From NCBI RefSeq assembly GCF_024753135.1, contig NZ_JANUGP010000004.1, positions 186,001 through 250,000 on the forward strand: DNA of 64,000 nucleotides, read 5' to 3'. How positions within the stretch are numbered: position 1 is the first letter of the stretch; each line of letters opens with the position of its first letter. This stretch comes from Streptomyces pyxinicus (lineage in GTDB: Bacteria > Actinomycetota > Actinomycetes > Streptomycetales > Streptomycetaceae). This document shows, one piece after another, positions 8,097 through 14,443 of the stretch. Below the pieces are notes generated by a model. It searched no databases. It was not told the DNA's origin and worked only from the letters and a program-made list of their open reading frames with translations. The position numbers and the translations under genes were made by a program.

Positions 8097-8351
8097 ATGC
8101 CTCTGCACAGCAAGACCCTGCTCGCCGTCCCCGGCGCCGCCCTGTCCGCTCCCGGATGGGTGCACGAGAGTCACTGCGACCTCGCCCGGCACCTGGATGC
8201 GCTGGTCAAGGAGACCCTGCGGTACACCCACGATCTGAGCGTGCACTACGCCGAGTTCGTCACGCCCTACGGGCTGATGAGCAAGCTCGTGATCGAAGCG
8301 TGGATCGGAGACGGCCGTGACGTCGCCGTGGTCTACTGGCACCATGTGTGA
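8097..8351 (+). CDS. Hypothetical phage early protein
   Basis: 84 residues, no known domain recognised. The start ATG follows AGGAAGACCC. The protein has a hydrophobic N-terminal stretch (LLAVPGAALSAPG), a His-rich middle and ends YWHHV; its last codons GTG-TGA form the first bases of a promoter-like motif, so the gene and the next promoter overlap. Confidence 0.7.
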   Translation: MPLHSKTLLAVPGAALSAPGWVHESHCDLARHLDALVKETLRYTHDLSVHYAEFVTPYGLMSKLVIEAWIGDGRDVAVVYWHHV

Positions 8352-8361
8352 TAGAGTGACA
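8346..8361 (+). promoter_or_regulatory. GTGTG-W-TAG motif
   Basis: GTGTGATAGAGTGACA, exact consensus, overlapping the stop codon of the gene at 8097. A diverged tRNA-like fold follows at 8371. Confidence 0.55.
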
Positions 8362-8370
8362 TAAGTCGAC

Positions 8371-8413
8371 GGGACGCGAGCAGCCACCACCCGTGTGCGA
8401 GTCCGGGGCGTCC
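8371..8413 (+). ncRNA. Diverged tRNA-like minihelix (possible fifth copy)
   Basis: GGGACGC pairs with GCGTCC as an acceptor-like stem, enclosing CCCG-(10-base loop)-CGGG where the loop contains GTGCGAGTC, like the T-loop TTCGAG of the four clear copies. Length 43 and distance to the next start (50 bases) match those copies. Confidence 0.35.
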
Positions 8414-8424
8414 ACCCAAACCGC

Positions 8425-8442
8425 CATGTGATAGACTGACTA
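8425..8442 (+). promoter_or_regulatory. GTGTG-W-TAG motif before the GNAT-like gene
   Basis: CATGTGATAGACTGACTA, 22 bases before the GTG start at 8464. Confidence 0.5.
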
Positions 8443-8463
8443 CCAGACACCGGGAGTTCTCCA

Positions 8464-8835
8464 GTGATCAGCTTCACCTCCGCCGCTCGTTACAAGGCCG
8501 CCCTCCGCTCCGCTCGCGCCGGGTCCGACCGAATCGCCGCCGCCACCTCGAAGCCCGAGGAGATGCCCGAGGACGCGCGGTACTTCCTGACCGACGACAG
8601 CCAGGCCGGCTTCGGGGTGACCCCTGACGGCACGCTCATCGGCCTGTTCTCCCGCGTCAAGGGGCGTGGCGACACCCTGGTCAACGCCGCCATCCGCGAG
8701 GGTGCCCGCCTGCTCGACTGCTTCGACGGCTTCCTGCCGTCGTACTACCAGGGCTACGGCTTCCGCGAGACGGAGCGCGTACCCAACTGGACTGCGGGCG
8801 AGCCCGACGTAGTCTTCATGTCCCTCAGTATGTGA
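8464..8835 (+). CDS. GNAT-like acetyltransferase domain phage protein
   Basis: 123 residues from a GTG preceded by GGGAG. Signature segments are DGTLIGLFS, VKGRGDTLVNAAIREGARLLDCF and PSYYQGYGFRETER, which follow the layout of small phage Gcn5-like N-acetyltransferases: a cofactor loop around Lys-Gly-Arg-Gly, then the beta-bulge and a C-terminal YGF motif. Substrate unknown; phage members may modify host or phage proteins or antibiotics. Only fold-level assignment is justified. Confidence 0.65.
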   Translation: MISFTSAARYKAALRSARAGSDRIAAATSKPEEMPEDARYFLTDDSQAGFGVTPDGTLIGLFSRVKGRGDTLVNAAIREGARLLDCFDGFLPSYYQGYGFRETERVPNWTAGEPDVVFMSLSM

Positions 8836-8847
8836 TAGTTAGACTGA
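8831..8847 (+). promoter_or_regulatory. GTGTG-W-TAG motif before minihelix A
   Basis: TGTGATAGTTAGACTGA overlaps the stop of the GNAT-like gene and ends 4 bases before the minihelix. Confidence 0.45.
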
Positions 8848-8851
8848 AGCA

Positions 8852-8891
8852 GGGTGATCGGCAAGCATCGGGGTTCGAGCCCTCGACACCC
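8852..8891 (+). ncRNA. 40-nt tRNA-like minihelix A
   Basis: GGGTG at the 5' end pairs with CACCC at the 3' end; inside, CGGGG-TTCGAGC-CCTCG forms a T arm. A conserved ATCGGC stretch replaces the D and anticodon arms. It lies in the leader of the gene at 8939, 47 bases before its start. Confidence 0.75.
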
Positions 8892-8907
8892 ACTACCCTG
8901 ACACGCA

Positions 8908-8923
8908 GTGTGTTAGGTTGACA
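8908..8923 (+). promoter_or_regulatory. GTGTG-W-TAG motif before the coiled-coil gene
   Basis: GTGTGTTAGGTTGACA, between minihelix A and the start at 8939, so this gene has a promoter on both sides of the minihelix. Confidence 0.5.
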
Positions 8924-8938
8924 TGAGAGGTAACCGTT

Positions 8939-9460
8939 ATGACCGTCTCCCTCGAAAAGCTCACCGACCCGGCCGACTCCGTCACCGCCGCCGCCCTCCG
9001 CCTGGAGATACAGCGCGTGACCGACGCCCTGGAGCTGGCGCAGGCCGATCTCACCCGCACCCAGGGGGCGCTCGGCAGCCTGGAGGCCCGTTACTCGAAC
9101 ATCCACGGGGCCCTTCAGCGCGAACAGGGAGAGGCTCGGGCGGCCCGCGAAAAGTTCGGCGAACTGCGCGCCAACGCCCGTGATCTGTTGCGCGAGATTG
9201 TCACCGAGTACGACCTGGATGACTACCGCTCGGAGATCAGCGACAAGGGCGAGAACATCGGCCTGGACCCGCTCGACTACTCGTACAAGGGCACGGTCAC
9301 GGTCAGCTTCGACATCGAGGGCCTGCGCAAGGACGACGGCTCGGAGTTCACCGAGGACGACGTGCGCGCCTGGCTGGAGGCCACCCTGCGGGCGTCCGGC
9401 GAATTCAACCTCGACTACGAGTCGTCCGTGATCGAGGAGATCGAGCTTGAACAGGAATAG
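8939..9460 (+). CDS. Coiled-coil phage early protein
   Basis: 173 residues. Residues about 18-85 are heptad-rich (RLEIQRVTDALELAQADL and following), a likely coiled coil. The second half has alternating beta-like segments (GTVTVSFDIEG) and an acidic tail. The ATG follows GAGAGGTAACCGTT. Family not recognised; possibly a structural or regulatory early protein. Confidence 0.75.
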   Translation: MTVSLEKLTDPADSVTAAALRLEIQRVTDALELAQADLTRTQGALGSLEARYSNIHGALQREQGEARAAREKFGELRANARDLLREIVTEYDLDDYRSEISDKGENIGLDPLDYSYKGTVTVSFDIEGLRKDDGSEFTEDDVRAWLEATLRASGEFNLDYESSVIEEIELEQE

Positions 9461-9476
9461 GTGTGTAACACGGACA
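9461..9476 (+). promoter_or_regulatory. GTGTG-W-TAG motif, degenerate
   Basis: GTGTGTAACACGGACA, immediately followed by a better copy at 9480. Confidence 0.35.
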
Positions 9477-9479
9477 TTG

Positions 9480-9495
9480 GTGTGTTAGAGCGTCA
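9480..9495 (+). promoter_or_regulatory. GTGTG-W-TAG motif before minihelix B
   Basis: GTGTGTTAGAGCGTCA, 8 bases upstream of the minihelix. Confidence 0.5.
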
Positions 9496-9503
9496 TGTCG
9501 TGC

Positions 9504-9543
9504 GGGTGACCGGCTGGCACCGGGGTTCGAGCCCCCGGCACCC
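9504..9543 (+). ncRNA. 40-nt tRNA-like minihelix B
   Basis: GGGTG/CACCC closing stem and a T arm CGGGG-TTCGAGC-CCCCG. The 3' side reads CACCC-ACCA, so a CCA-like end is present. It is 49 bases before the start at 9593. Confidence 0.8.
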
Positions 9544-9592
9544 ACCATCGCGAGCGCGTGTCTCGCGAGCAGCAACCCGAGGAGAGACCCGC

Positions 9593-9940
9593 ATGTCGTT
9601 TTCCACCACGCTCCTGCGTCAGACCCTTCAGCCCCTCGCCGGGATATTCGGTGACGCCGTAACCGCCGACAGCACCGGCCCGGCCTTCAACTGCCAGCAG
9701 GCCGATGAGATCGCGCTGGCCTTGTACGTGACCGGCCATGAGGGCGCGGCCGTTACCTGGCTCGTGGGTCACACGACCGAAGAGGAGTGGGACGACCTTC
9801 ACGCCCACCCGTACGACGAGAAGCAGGGCGACGCCGACCGCACCACCCCGCGCGTCTTCACCAAGGATGAGATCCGCGAGTACCTGCGCGAGCAGTCGAA
9901 GGACTACCTGGAAGCCCTGCTGATCATCGCGAAGTCGTGA
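9593..9940 (+). CDS. Hypothetical phage early protein
   Basis: 115 residues from an ATG with GAGGAGAGACCCGC upstream. Contains FNCQQADEIALALYVTGHEGAAVTWLVGH, a hydrophobic helical core, then DEWDDLHAH-like acidic and charged helices. Small actinophage proteins of this layout are common but uncharacterised. Its stop overlaps the next start (TGATG), so the two are translationally coupled. Confidence 0.75.
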   Translation: MSFSTTLLRQTLQPLAGIFGDAVTADSTGPAFNCQQADEIALALYVTGHEGAAVTWLVGHTTEEEWDDLHAHPYDEKQGDADRTTPRVFTKDEIREYLREQSKDYLEALLIIAKS

Positions 9941-10194
9941 TGGACATCGCAGTCATCGGTCTGAGGATCGAGAACCGATACGGGGGCGGCGCGGAGATCG
10001 AGACCACGTCCGTGGTCGCCGTGCCCCTCCCTCTCCCCGACGAGGACACCACCGAGCGGTCGGACTGGGAGTACGACCACATCTTCCCCGAGACCGGCAC
10101 CGGCCGGGACGACGGGGACGCCTGGTACGACGTCGAGGTCACCAGATCGACGGCCCCTGAACTGCTCGGCCTGACATTCCAGTTCGGCTACTGA
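9940..10194 (+). CDS. Hypothetical phage early protein
   Basis: 84 residues, acidic, with a beta-like start (DIAVIGLRIENRYGGGAEI) and a Trp-Glu-Tyr-Asp centre. The ATG sharing its first base with the upstream stop was preferred over the GTG three bases earlier. No family recognised. Confidence 0.65.
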   Translation: MDIAVIGLRIENRYGGGAEIETTSVVAVPLPLPDEDTTERSDWEYDHIFPETGTGRDDGDAWYDVEVTRSTAPELLGLTFQFGY

Positions 10195-10213
10195 CCACCA
10201 CCACACCATCACC

Positions 10214-10239
10214 GCGGGGGCGGTTGGCGCCGCCCCCGC
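10214..10239 (+). terminator. 10-bp perfect hairpin without U tract
   Basis: GCGGGGGCGG-TTGGCG-CCGCCCCCGC between two early genes. Terminators lacking a U tail have been described in the early region of phage phiC31, and this fits that form. Confidence 0.7.
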
Positions 10240-10255
10240 ACTGAGGAGATCCGTC

Positions 10256-10669
10256 ATGATCAAACAGCACCTGCTGAATCACATCACCGACCGGGACGTG
10301 GACGACATCATGGAGATCGCCGCGTTCGGCGGGATCACGTACTGGGCCATCCAGCCGACGCTGGAGGAGTTCGCCGGCCTGCCCGAGGGCAAGGTGCACA
10401 CCGTCGTCGAGGGTGAGGACGCCTGCCCGTTCTTCGGCGGCGAGCGCGAGGTGGAAAAGGTCCACTACCTGAGCCGGGACGAGGTGCGGGTGGCGTTCGG
10501 CAAGCTCTTGGACCCCTTCCAGACGTACGTGAACGACGAGCTGCACGGCTACGTCCTCGATGCCTGGAGGGACCGGACGGGGGACGGCATCGCGGCCGAG
10601 CACATCGACGCTGGGGCGGCGGACGTCGTCGTGCAGGTAGCCCTGTTCGGCAAAGTCGTGTACAGCTGA
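10256..10669 (+). CDS. Hypothetical phage early protein
   Basis: 137 residues with good ribosome binding site (TGAGGAGATCCGTC). Begins MIKQHLLNHITDRDVDDIMEI and has PFFGGEREVEKVHYLSRDEVR near residue 60. Predominantly acidic alpha/beta. A similar N-terminal layout is frequent in actinophage early genes of unknown role. Confidence 0.75.
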   Translation: MIKQHLLNHITDRDVDDIMEIAAFGGITYWAIQPTLEEFAGLPEGKVHTVVEGEDACPFFGGEREVEKVHYLSRDEVRVAFGKLLDPFQTYVNDELHGYVLDAWRDRTGDGIAAEHIDAGAADVVVQVALFGKVVYS

Positions 10670-10673
10670 CCCA

Positions 10674-10689
10674 GTGTGTAAGACAGACC
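10674..10689 (+). promoter_or_regulatory. GTGTG-W-TAG motif, degenerate
   Basis: GTGTGTAAGACAGACC, in tandem with a better copy starting 18 bases later; the same tandem arrangement occurs at 9461/9480. Confidence 0.35.
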
Positions 10690-10691
10690 CA

Positions 10692-10707
10692 GTGTGATAG
10701 ATTGGCA
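10692..10707 (+). promoter_or_regulatory. GTGTG-W-TAG motif before minihelix C
   Basis: GTGTGATAGATTGGCA, 9 bases upstream of the minihelix. Confidence 0.55.
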
Positions 10708-10716
10708 AAGCCAGCA

Positions 10717-10756
10717 GGGAGACCGGCCGACGCCGGGGTTCGAGTCCCCGGCTCCC
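10717..10756 (+). ncRNA. 40-nt tRNA-like minihelix C (compensatory change)
   Basis: The closing stem is GGGAG/CTCCC where the other copies have GGGTG/CACCC: a T-A pair replaced by A-T, with pairing kept. The T arm is CGGGG-TTCGAGT-CCCCG. GCCA follows. The start at 10803 is 46 bases on. Confidence 0.82.
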
Positions 10757-10802
10757 GCCATCGCGGATGGACCGCGAGCTGTAGCCCCAAGGGCGTGAGC
10801 AA

Positions 10803-11030
10803 GTGAGCACCACCTTCACCCTCGAACAACTGACGGACGCCGCGAACGGCGGGGCCGATCTAGTCCTCGACGGCCTGGACCTCGGTGACCGGGACCGGGA
10901 CCTGATCAACCTGGTCGTCAACGCGATCGTGACCGTGGGCGAGGACCCCTTGGTCGACGACCTGGACACCGTCATCGAGACCCAGTACGAGACCTCTCCC
11001 GAGGAGGTCCGTAGCTGGTGGGACTGGTAA
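10803..11030 (+). CDS. Small acidic phage protein
   Basis: 75 residues from a GTG. Strongly acidic with repeated Asp-Leu steps (LVLDGLDLGDRDRD) and a C-terminal RSWWDW. Such acidic, compact phage proteins can be DNA mimics or inhibitors, but nothing in the sequence proves a role. Confidence 0.65.
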   Translation: MSTTFTLEQLTDAANGGADLVLDGLDLGDRDRDLINLVVNAIVTVGEDPLVDDLDTVIETQYETSPEEVRSWWDW

Positions 11031-11080
11031 GCCGCCAGCCCGAGCAGCACAGCAACCACCACCTTTTGAGAGGCATCCCC

Positions 11081-11644
11081 GTGAAGCTCAAGACCGAGGC
11101 TTACAAGATCGACATCGAGGCGGCCACCTTCTACATCAAGGTCGTGTCGGCCGAGCACGGCACCCGCTACAACTTCGACAAGCACAGGGACGTCGAGGAG
11201 ATCATCCCCCGCGTCTGGATCAGCACCGACCCGGAGTTCAAGGGCGACGTGGAGAAGGGGCACGCCAAGATCCGGGGCCGCAAGTACAGCACCGAGTACA
11301 CCTACAAGCGGCTGCCCGACGACCGGGGCGAGGTGGACCTGCACGGCGTCGTCATGAAGTGGACGACCGACAGCCGGACGTGGAACGGGGGTCGCCGCAA
11401 CGACAAGGGCCAGCAGCTCGACTACGAGACGAAGGCGCACGGCACCCTGTCCGGCTGGGAAGTCGACGCCCTGAACGCCTTCGAGGCCGAGTACCCCGGC
11501 TGGAAGACCGAGAGCATCCGCCGCCTGTTCGAGTACGAGCGCAACCGCCACGACGAAAAGGCCAAGGCGCTCCTCCGTGAGGTCGCGCAGGAGCAGATCG
11601 AGGCGGCGAAGTGGGAGGCCCGCCTGAGCGAGCTGGGCAGCTGA
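11081..11644 (+). CDS. Hypothetical phage early protein
   Basis: 187 residues from GTG 11081 (ribosome binding site GAGAGGCATCCCC); the frame extends further upstream over the end of the preceding gene but without coding character. The protein is charged, with YKIDIEAATFYIKV near the start, a Lys/Tyr-rich middle and a C-terminal helix (EQIEAAKWEARLSEL). Family not recognised. Confidence 0.7.
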   Translation: MKLKTEAYKIDIEAATFYIKVVSAEHGTRYNFDKHRDVEEIIPRVWISTDPEFKGDVEKGHAKIRGRKYSTEYTYKRLPDDRGEVDLHGVVMKWTTDSRTWNGGRRNDKGQQLDYETKAHGTLSGWEVDALNAFEAEYPGWKTESIRRLFEYERNRHDEKAKALLREVAQEQIEAAKWEARLSELGS

Positions 11645-11669
11645 GCCCGACCGACTGACTGACGGGAGC

Positions 11670-11692
11670 GGGGCCGAGTAGAGATCGGCCCC
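11670..11692 (+). terminator. Hairpin after the 11081 gene
   Basis: GGGGCCGA and TCGGCCCC, 8 bp with a 7-base loop, no U tract, in the gap before the next gene. Confidence 0.6.
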
Positions 11693-11727
11693 CCTCCCTG
11701 CCCCCAACGATACGAGGTAACCCGGAG

Positions 11728-11952
11728 ATGGGACGCATGAAGGACATCACGATCGACCTGATCAGCTTCGAGCTGGGCGAGCTGGGCGACGCCGAGACGC
11801 TGGACCTGTTCGCCACCCTGATCAAGAGCGGCATGGCGTGGACTCTCCAGGGTTCGTACGGCCGCACCGCGCAGCACCTGATCGACGCGGGCCTGATCAC
11901 CGCGGAGGGCGAGGTCGCCTACTCCTTCGACTTCGAGGAGCTGGCCGCGTGA
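11728..11952 (+). CDS. Small phage early protein
   Basis: 74 residues. LISFELGELGDAETLDLFATLIKSGMAWTLQGSYGR is followed by HLIDAGLI and an acidic end; this type recurs in actinophage early regions without known function. Coupled to the next gene by a GTGA overlap. Confidence 0.7.
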   Translation: MGRMKDITIDLISFELGELGDAETLDLFATLIKSGMAWTLQGSYGRTAQHLIDAGLITAEGEVAYSFDFEELAA

Positions 11953-12230
11953 GCGTCCCCCGCCAGCTCTCCGCCCGAGTCGACACCGACCTGGCCGAGG
12001 CCATCGCCACCCTCGCCCCGACCGGCCTGAGCTACAGCGAGATCGTGAAGCGGTCGGTCGCCCTGTTCGCCACCGTCTACAGGGTCGCCGTCGAGAACAA
12101 CGTCACCGAGCCCCATGAGATCCCTGAGCTGACCGCCTACCGGTACAAGCTCCCGCCCGTGCCCCAACCGCCCCGCACGGGTGCCATCAACCTCCCCCGT
12201 CTCAAGCTCCAGAAGGAGAGTGCCGCATGA
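11949..12230 (+). CDS. Small helical protein, possibly ribbon-helix-helix
   Basis: 93 residues from the overlapping GTG. RQLSARVDTDLAEAIATLA followed by GLSYSEIVKRSVALFATVY matches the strand-helix-helix pattern of ribbon-helix-helix DNA-binding proteins, where the short N-terminal strand contacts DNA. A Pro-rich tail follows. It may be an early-region regulator; the fold is inferred by eye only. Confidence 0.6.
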   Translation: MSVPRQLSARVDTDLAEAIATLAPTGLSYSEIVKRSVALFATVYRVAVENNVTEPHEIPELTAYRYKLPPVPQPPRTGAINLPRLKLQKESAA

Positions 12231-12661
12231 ACCTCCGCCAGAAGATCGCCACCGTCCTGGTCGCCGCCGCCGCGTTCGCGGGCGGCACGGCCGCCGCCAC
12301 CGCCGACGCCGAGGTCAAGGTCGAGCCCGTCTCGTCCGCCCGGCCGGCCGGGACCGGCGCCCCGCTGAAGCTGCCGACCCGCCCATGCTCGGAGGACAAC
12401 ACCGTCATCACGTCCTGCTACTGGGACGCGGCCAAGATGGGCAACGGCAAGGGCTACTCGTACGTGATCGACGCCCGTGGTCGCGTCGTCTACCTGAACC
12501 CCCGGCTGAACTCGATCGCCCGGCGGGTCGCCTTCAACGAGAAGCAGGCCCGCGCCGGTAGGGAGCTGTGGGGCACGTACAACGGCCATCAGTTCTGCTG
12601 GGCGAAGGTGGGCGACACCTCGTACGTCGAGTGCTTCGACGGCTACAAGGAAACGACGTGA
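12227..12661 (+). CDS. Secreted phage early protein
   Basis: 144 residues with a classical signal peptide: Arg/Lys at residues 4-6, hydrophobic core TVLVAAAAFAGGTAAA, cleavage likely after ATADA. The mature part has five Cys residues that could form disulfides, and GYSYVIDARGRVVYLN. An exported protein among early lysis-independent genes suggests a lysogenic conversion or cell-surface role such as superinfection exclusion; that role is inference. Confidence 0.75.
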   Translation: MNLRQKIATVLVAAAAFAGGTAAATADAEVKVEPVSSARPAGTGAPLKLPTRPCSEDNTVITSCYWDAAKMGNGKGYSYVIDARGRVVYLNPRLNSIARRVAFNEKQARAGRELWGTYNGHQFCWAKVGDTSYVECFDGYKETT

Positions 12662-12747
12662 GGCCCCGTGACTGGCTGCTCGTGCTGGCAGTCGCACAGT
12701 TCGCCTTGGCCGCCGTGATCGTGGTCTTCGACTACTTCCTGTTCTGA
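12658..12747 (+). CDS. 29-residue single-span membrane peptide
   Basis: A GTG overlaps the stop of the secreted protein gene (GTGA). The peptide is Met-Arg-Pro-Arg-Asp-Trp followed by about 20 hydrophobic residues (LLVLAVAQFALAAVIVVF) and a short DYFLF end, one transmembrane helix with a positive N-terminus. Coupling to an exported protein suggests they act together at the membrane. Confidence 0.6.
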   Translation: MRPRDWLLVLAVAQFALAAVIVVFDYFLF

Positions 12748-12756
12748 CGCACGCAG

Positions 12757-12772
12757 GTGTGAAAGTGCGACA
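12757..12772 (+). promoter_or_regulatory. GTGTG-W-TAG motif abutting minihelix D
   Basis: GTGTGAAAGTGCGACA ends on the base before the minihelix, so here RNA would start within or just before the fold. Confidence 0.4.
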
Positions 12773-12812
12773 GGGTGACCGGCAGGCACCAGGGTTCGAG
12801 CCCCTGGCACCC
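12773..12812 (+). ncRNA. 40-nt tRNA-like minihelix D (T-stem covariation)
   Basis: Closing stem GGGTG/CACCC. The arm is CCAGG/CCTGG where copy B has CCGGG/CCCGG: G-C replaced by A-T with pairing kept. ACCGGC and TTCGAG are conserved. It is 43 bases before the start at 12856. Confidence 0.8.
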
Positions 12813-12855
12813 ACCCATCCGACTCCCCCGACCGACATCCGAGAGGACACCTACC

Positions 12856-13338
12856 ATGAAGTGCACCGTGACCAGCAGCCAGGGCGTCCGCTGCAAGAAC
12901 GAGGCGCACAGCCAGAAGAACGGCCTGTGCCTCGCCCACCGGTCCCGCATCGCCCGCTGGGGCCACGTGGGCGCTGACACCCCACTCCGCGAGTACGTAC
13001 GCGTCGCCCCGGTCTCCGCCCCGAAGTACCTGAAGGGCGAGACCGACGAGGAGAAGTTCTTCAACACCGTCGTCTGGTCCGGCCAGCATCAGGTCTGGCA
13101 TGGCGGTATCTGCAAGGCGACCGGCCTCGGACAGCTCTCCTACAACGGGTACAACCAGACCGCCGGCCGCGTCTCCTGGCTGATCCACTGCGGCCCGCTC
13201 CCCAGGGGTGTGCGAGTTATCCCCACCTGTGGAGAACGGCTGTGCGTGCGGCTGTCTCACCTCCAGGCGGTGTACGCCAACGGCGAGCCGTACGTGGATC
13301 TGTCGCCGGCCGAACTCGATGAGCTGGCCGGTGTGTGA
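12856..13338 (+). CDS. HNH-like zinc-binding phage protein, degenerate
   Basis: 160 residues. An N-terminal Cys/His cluster (CTVTSSQGVRCKNEAH, then GLCLAHRSR) resembles a zinc ribbon. Near residue 115 WLIHCGPLPRGVRVIPTCG with LCVRLSHLQAV follows the HNH homing-nuclease pattern in which His-Cys-x-n-Cys-x-n-His binds zinc, but the central Asn-His pair is not clear. It may be an inactive homing endonuclease relative. GTG-TGA at its end is part of the next promoter motif. Confidence 0.65.
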   Translation: MKCTVTSSQGVRCKNEAHSQKNGLCLAHRSRIARWGHVGADTPLREYVRVAPVSAPKYLKGETDEEKFFNTVVWSGQHQVWHGGICKATGLGQLSYNGYNQTAGRVSWLIHCGPLPRGVRVIPTCGERLCVRLSHLQAVYANGEPYVDLSPAELDELAGV

Positions 13339-13348
13339 TAGAGTGACC
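13333..13348 (+). promoter_or_regulatory. GTGTG-W-TAG motif overlapping a candidate start
   Basis: GTGTGATAGAGTGACC overlaps the stop of the upstream gene, and its internal GTG is the best in-frame start of the next. Confidence 0.5.
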
Positions 13349-13624
13349 GCATTCGGATGGAGGCGCGAGGGCGGCGAGTGGCTCTGGCGCCCGGACATCA
13401 AGACCCAGATGGCGGAGATCGCCGGCGGCCTGTACGGCGAGGAGCGCGCGGACCGACAGTGCGAGCTGGAGGAACTGGTCGACGCGGTCCGCCGCGAGTG
13501 GGCGGCCAAGCTCCGGGACGCGGCCGGCAACCTGGCCGACCCGATGGGCCGCCACTTCTACACCGGCACCGGGATGCTCCACGCCGCCGATCTGCTGGAC
13601 CCTGACAAGGAGGACCCCGAGTGA
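13343..13624 (+). CDS. Hypothetical phage protein
   Basis: 93 residues if it starts at the GTG inside the promoter-like motif, five bases after the previous stop, by re-initiation. A later ATG at 13409 would give 71 residues. The sequence WLWRPDIKTQMAEIAGGLYGEE and HFYTGTGMLHAADLLD has normal coding character. Family unrecognised. It overlaps the kinase start by GTGA. Confidence 0.55.
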   Translation: MTAFGWRREGGEWLWRPDIKTQMAEIAGGLYGEERADRQCELEELVDAVRREWAAKLRDAAGNLADPMGRHFYTGTGMLHAADLLDPDKEDPE

Positions 13625-14214
13625 GTGACAACCTGCTCGTCGGAATCGCGGGCTTCGCTCGCAGCGGGAAGGACACCGCAGCGCAGACCCTGGTCGAGGG
13701 AGGCTGGAGGCGAGACGCCTTCGCCGACCGGCTGAAGTCGTTCCTGTACCGACAGAACCCTCTGACGCGTACCCACGCCGACGTGCCGCCCGTGCGGCTG
13801 GCCAACCTGGTCAACGCCATCGGGTGGGACGTCGCGAAGGAGAGGTACCCCGAGGTCCGGCGCCTGCTGCACGCCACGGGCACCGACGCCGGCCGCGCGA
13901 CGCTGGGCGAGGACGTCTGGGTCGAGGCCCTGTTCGAGGACTACGAGCCCGAGCGCGAGGCCCTGGTCGTCAGCGACGTGCGCTTCCCCAACGAGGCGCG
14001 AGCCGTACGGGGCCGCGGTGGTGTGGTGATCTGGATCGACCGGCCAGGGGTCGGCCCGGCCAGGGACGAACACGGCCGTCCGTACCCCTCCGAGATCGCG
14101 CTGGCGAACTGGAAGTTCGACGCCACCCTGTTCAACGACGGCACCGTGGACGACCTGCGTGACCGTCTGCTGGGCGTGACCACGCTGGCCACTCAGTTCC
14201 TCGCCGCAGCATAA
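13621..14214 (+). CDS. Phage deoxynucleoside monophosphate kinase
   Basis: 197 residues with a P-loop GFARSGKDT at residues 11-19, then DVRFPNEARAV near 120 and a C-terminal lid helix, the pattern of phage dNMP kinases. These convert dNMPs to dNDPs for viral DNA synthesis. ThyX about 1.7 kb downstream supplies dTMP, so the two serve the same nucleotide pathway. Start GTG overlaps the preceding stop. Confidence 0.85.
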   Translation: MSDNLLVGIAGFARSGKDTAAQTLVEGGWRRDAFADRLKSFLYRQNPLTRTHADVPPVRLANLVNAIGWDVAKERYPEVRRLLHATGTDAGRATLGEDVWVEALFEDYEPEREALVVSDVRFPNEARAVRGRGGVVIWIDRPGVGPARDEHGRPYPSEIALANWKFDATLFNDGTVDDLRDRLLGVTTLATQFLAAA

Positions 14215-14230
14215 GTGTGATAGAGTGACT
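14215..14230 (+). promoter_or_regulatory. GTGTG-W-TAG motif overlapping a start
   Basis: GTGTGATAGAGTGACT begins right after the kinase stop codon; its internal GTG is the annotated start of the next gene. Confidence 0.5.
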
Positions 14231-14443
14231 AACATCAGGCGGATCGACGAGCTGGACGCACTGCCGAACGGCACGGCCATCGTCGGCCTCGATCCCCAAG
14301 CCACCGTAGCGCACAAGGCCGGCGGCCACTGGGTCGACCTGAACAAGGCGCCCGGCACCACCTGGAACGTCCGCACCTATGTGATGGCTCGCCGCTGGGG
14401 CGTGCGAGTCCTGTCCCACCCCGAGAGGAGCACCGAGAGGTGA
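14225..14443 (+). CDS. Small phage protein
   Basis: 72 residues. RIDELDALPNGTAIVGLDPQATVAHKAGGHW resembles the small beta-rich phage and plasmid proteins that start with a short helix and a Val-x-Asp step. Start GTG lies in the motif above, as for the gene at 13343. Overlaps the next gene by GTGA. Confidence 0.6.
   Translation: MTNIRRIDELDALPNGTAIVGLDPQATVAHKAGGHWVDLNKAPGTTWNVRTYVMARRWGVRVLSHPERSTER

Noticed and set aside
10139..11707. 522-residue leftward frame
   Set aside because: Shadow of five well-supported rightward early genes; lacks any domain and its start is inside another gene.
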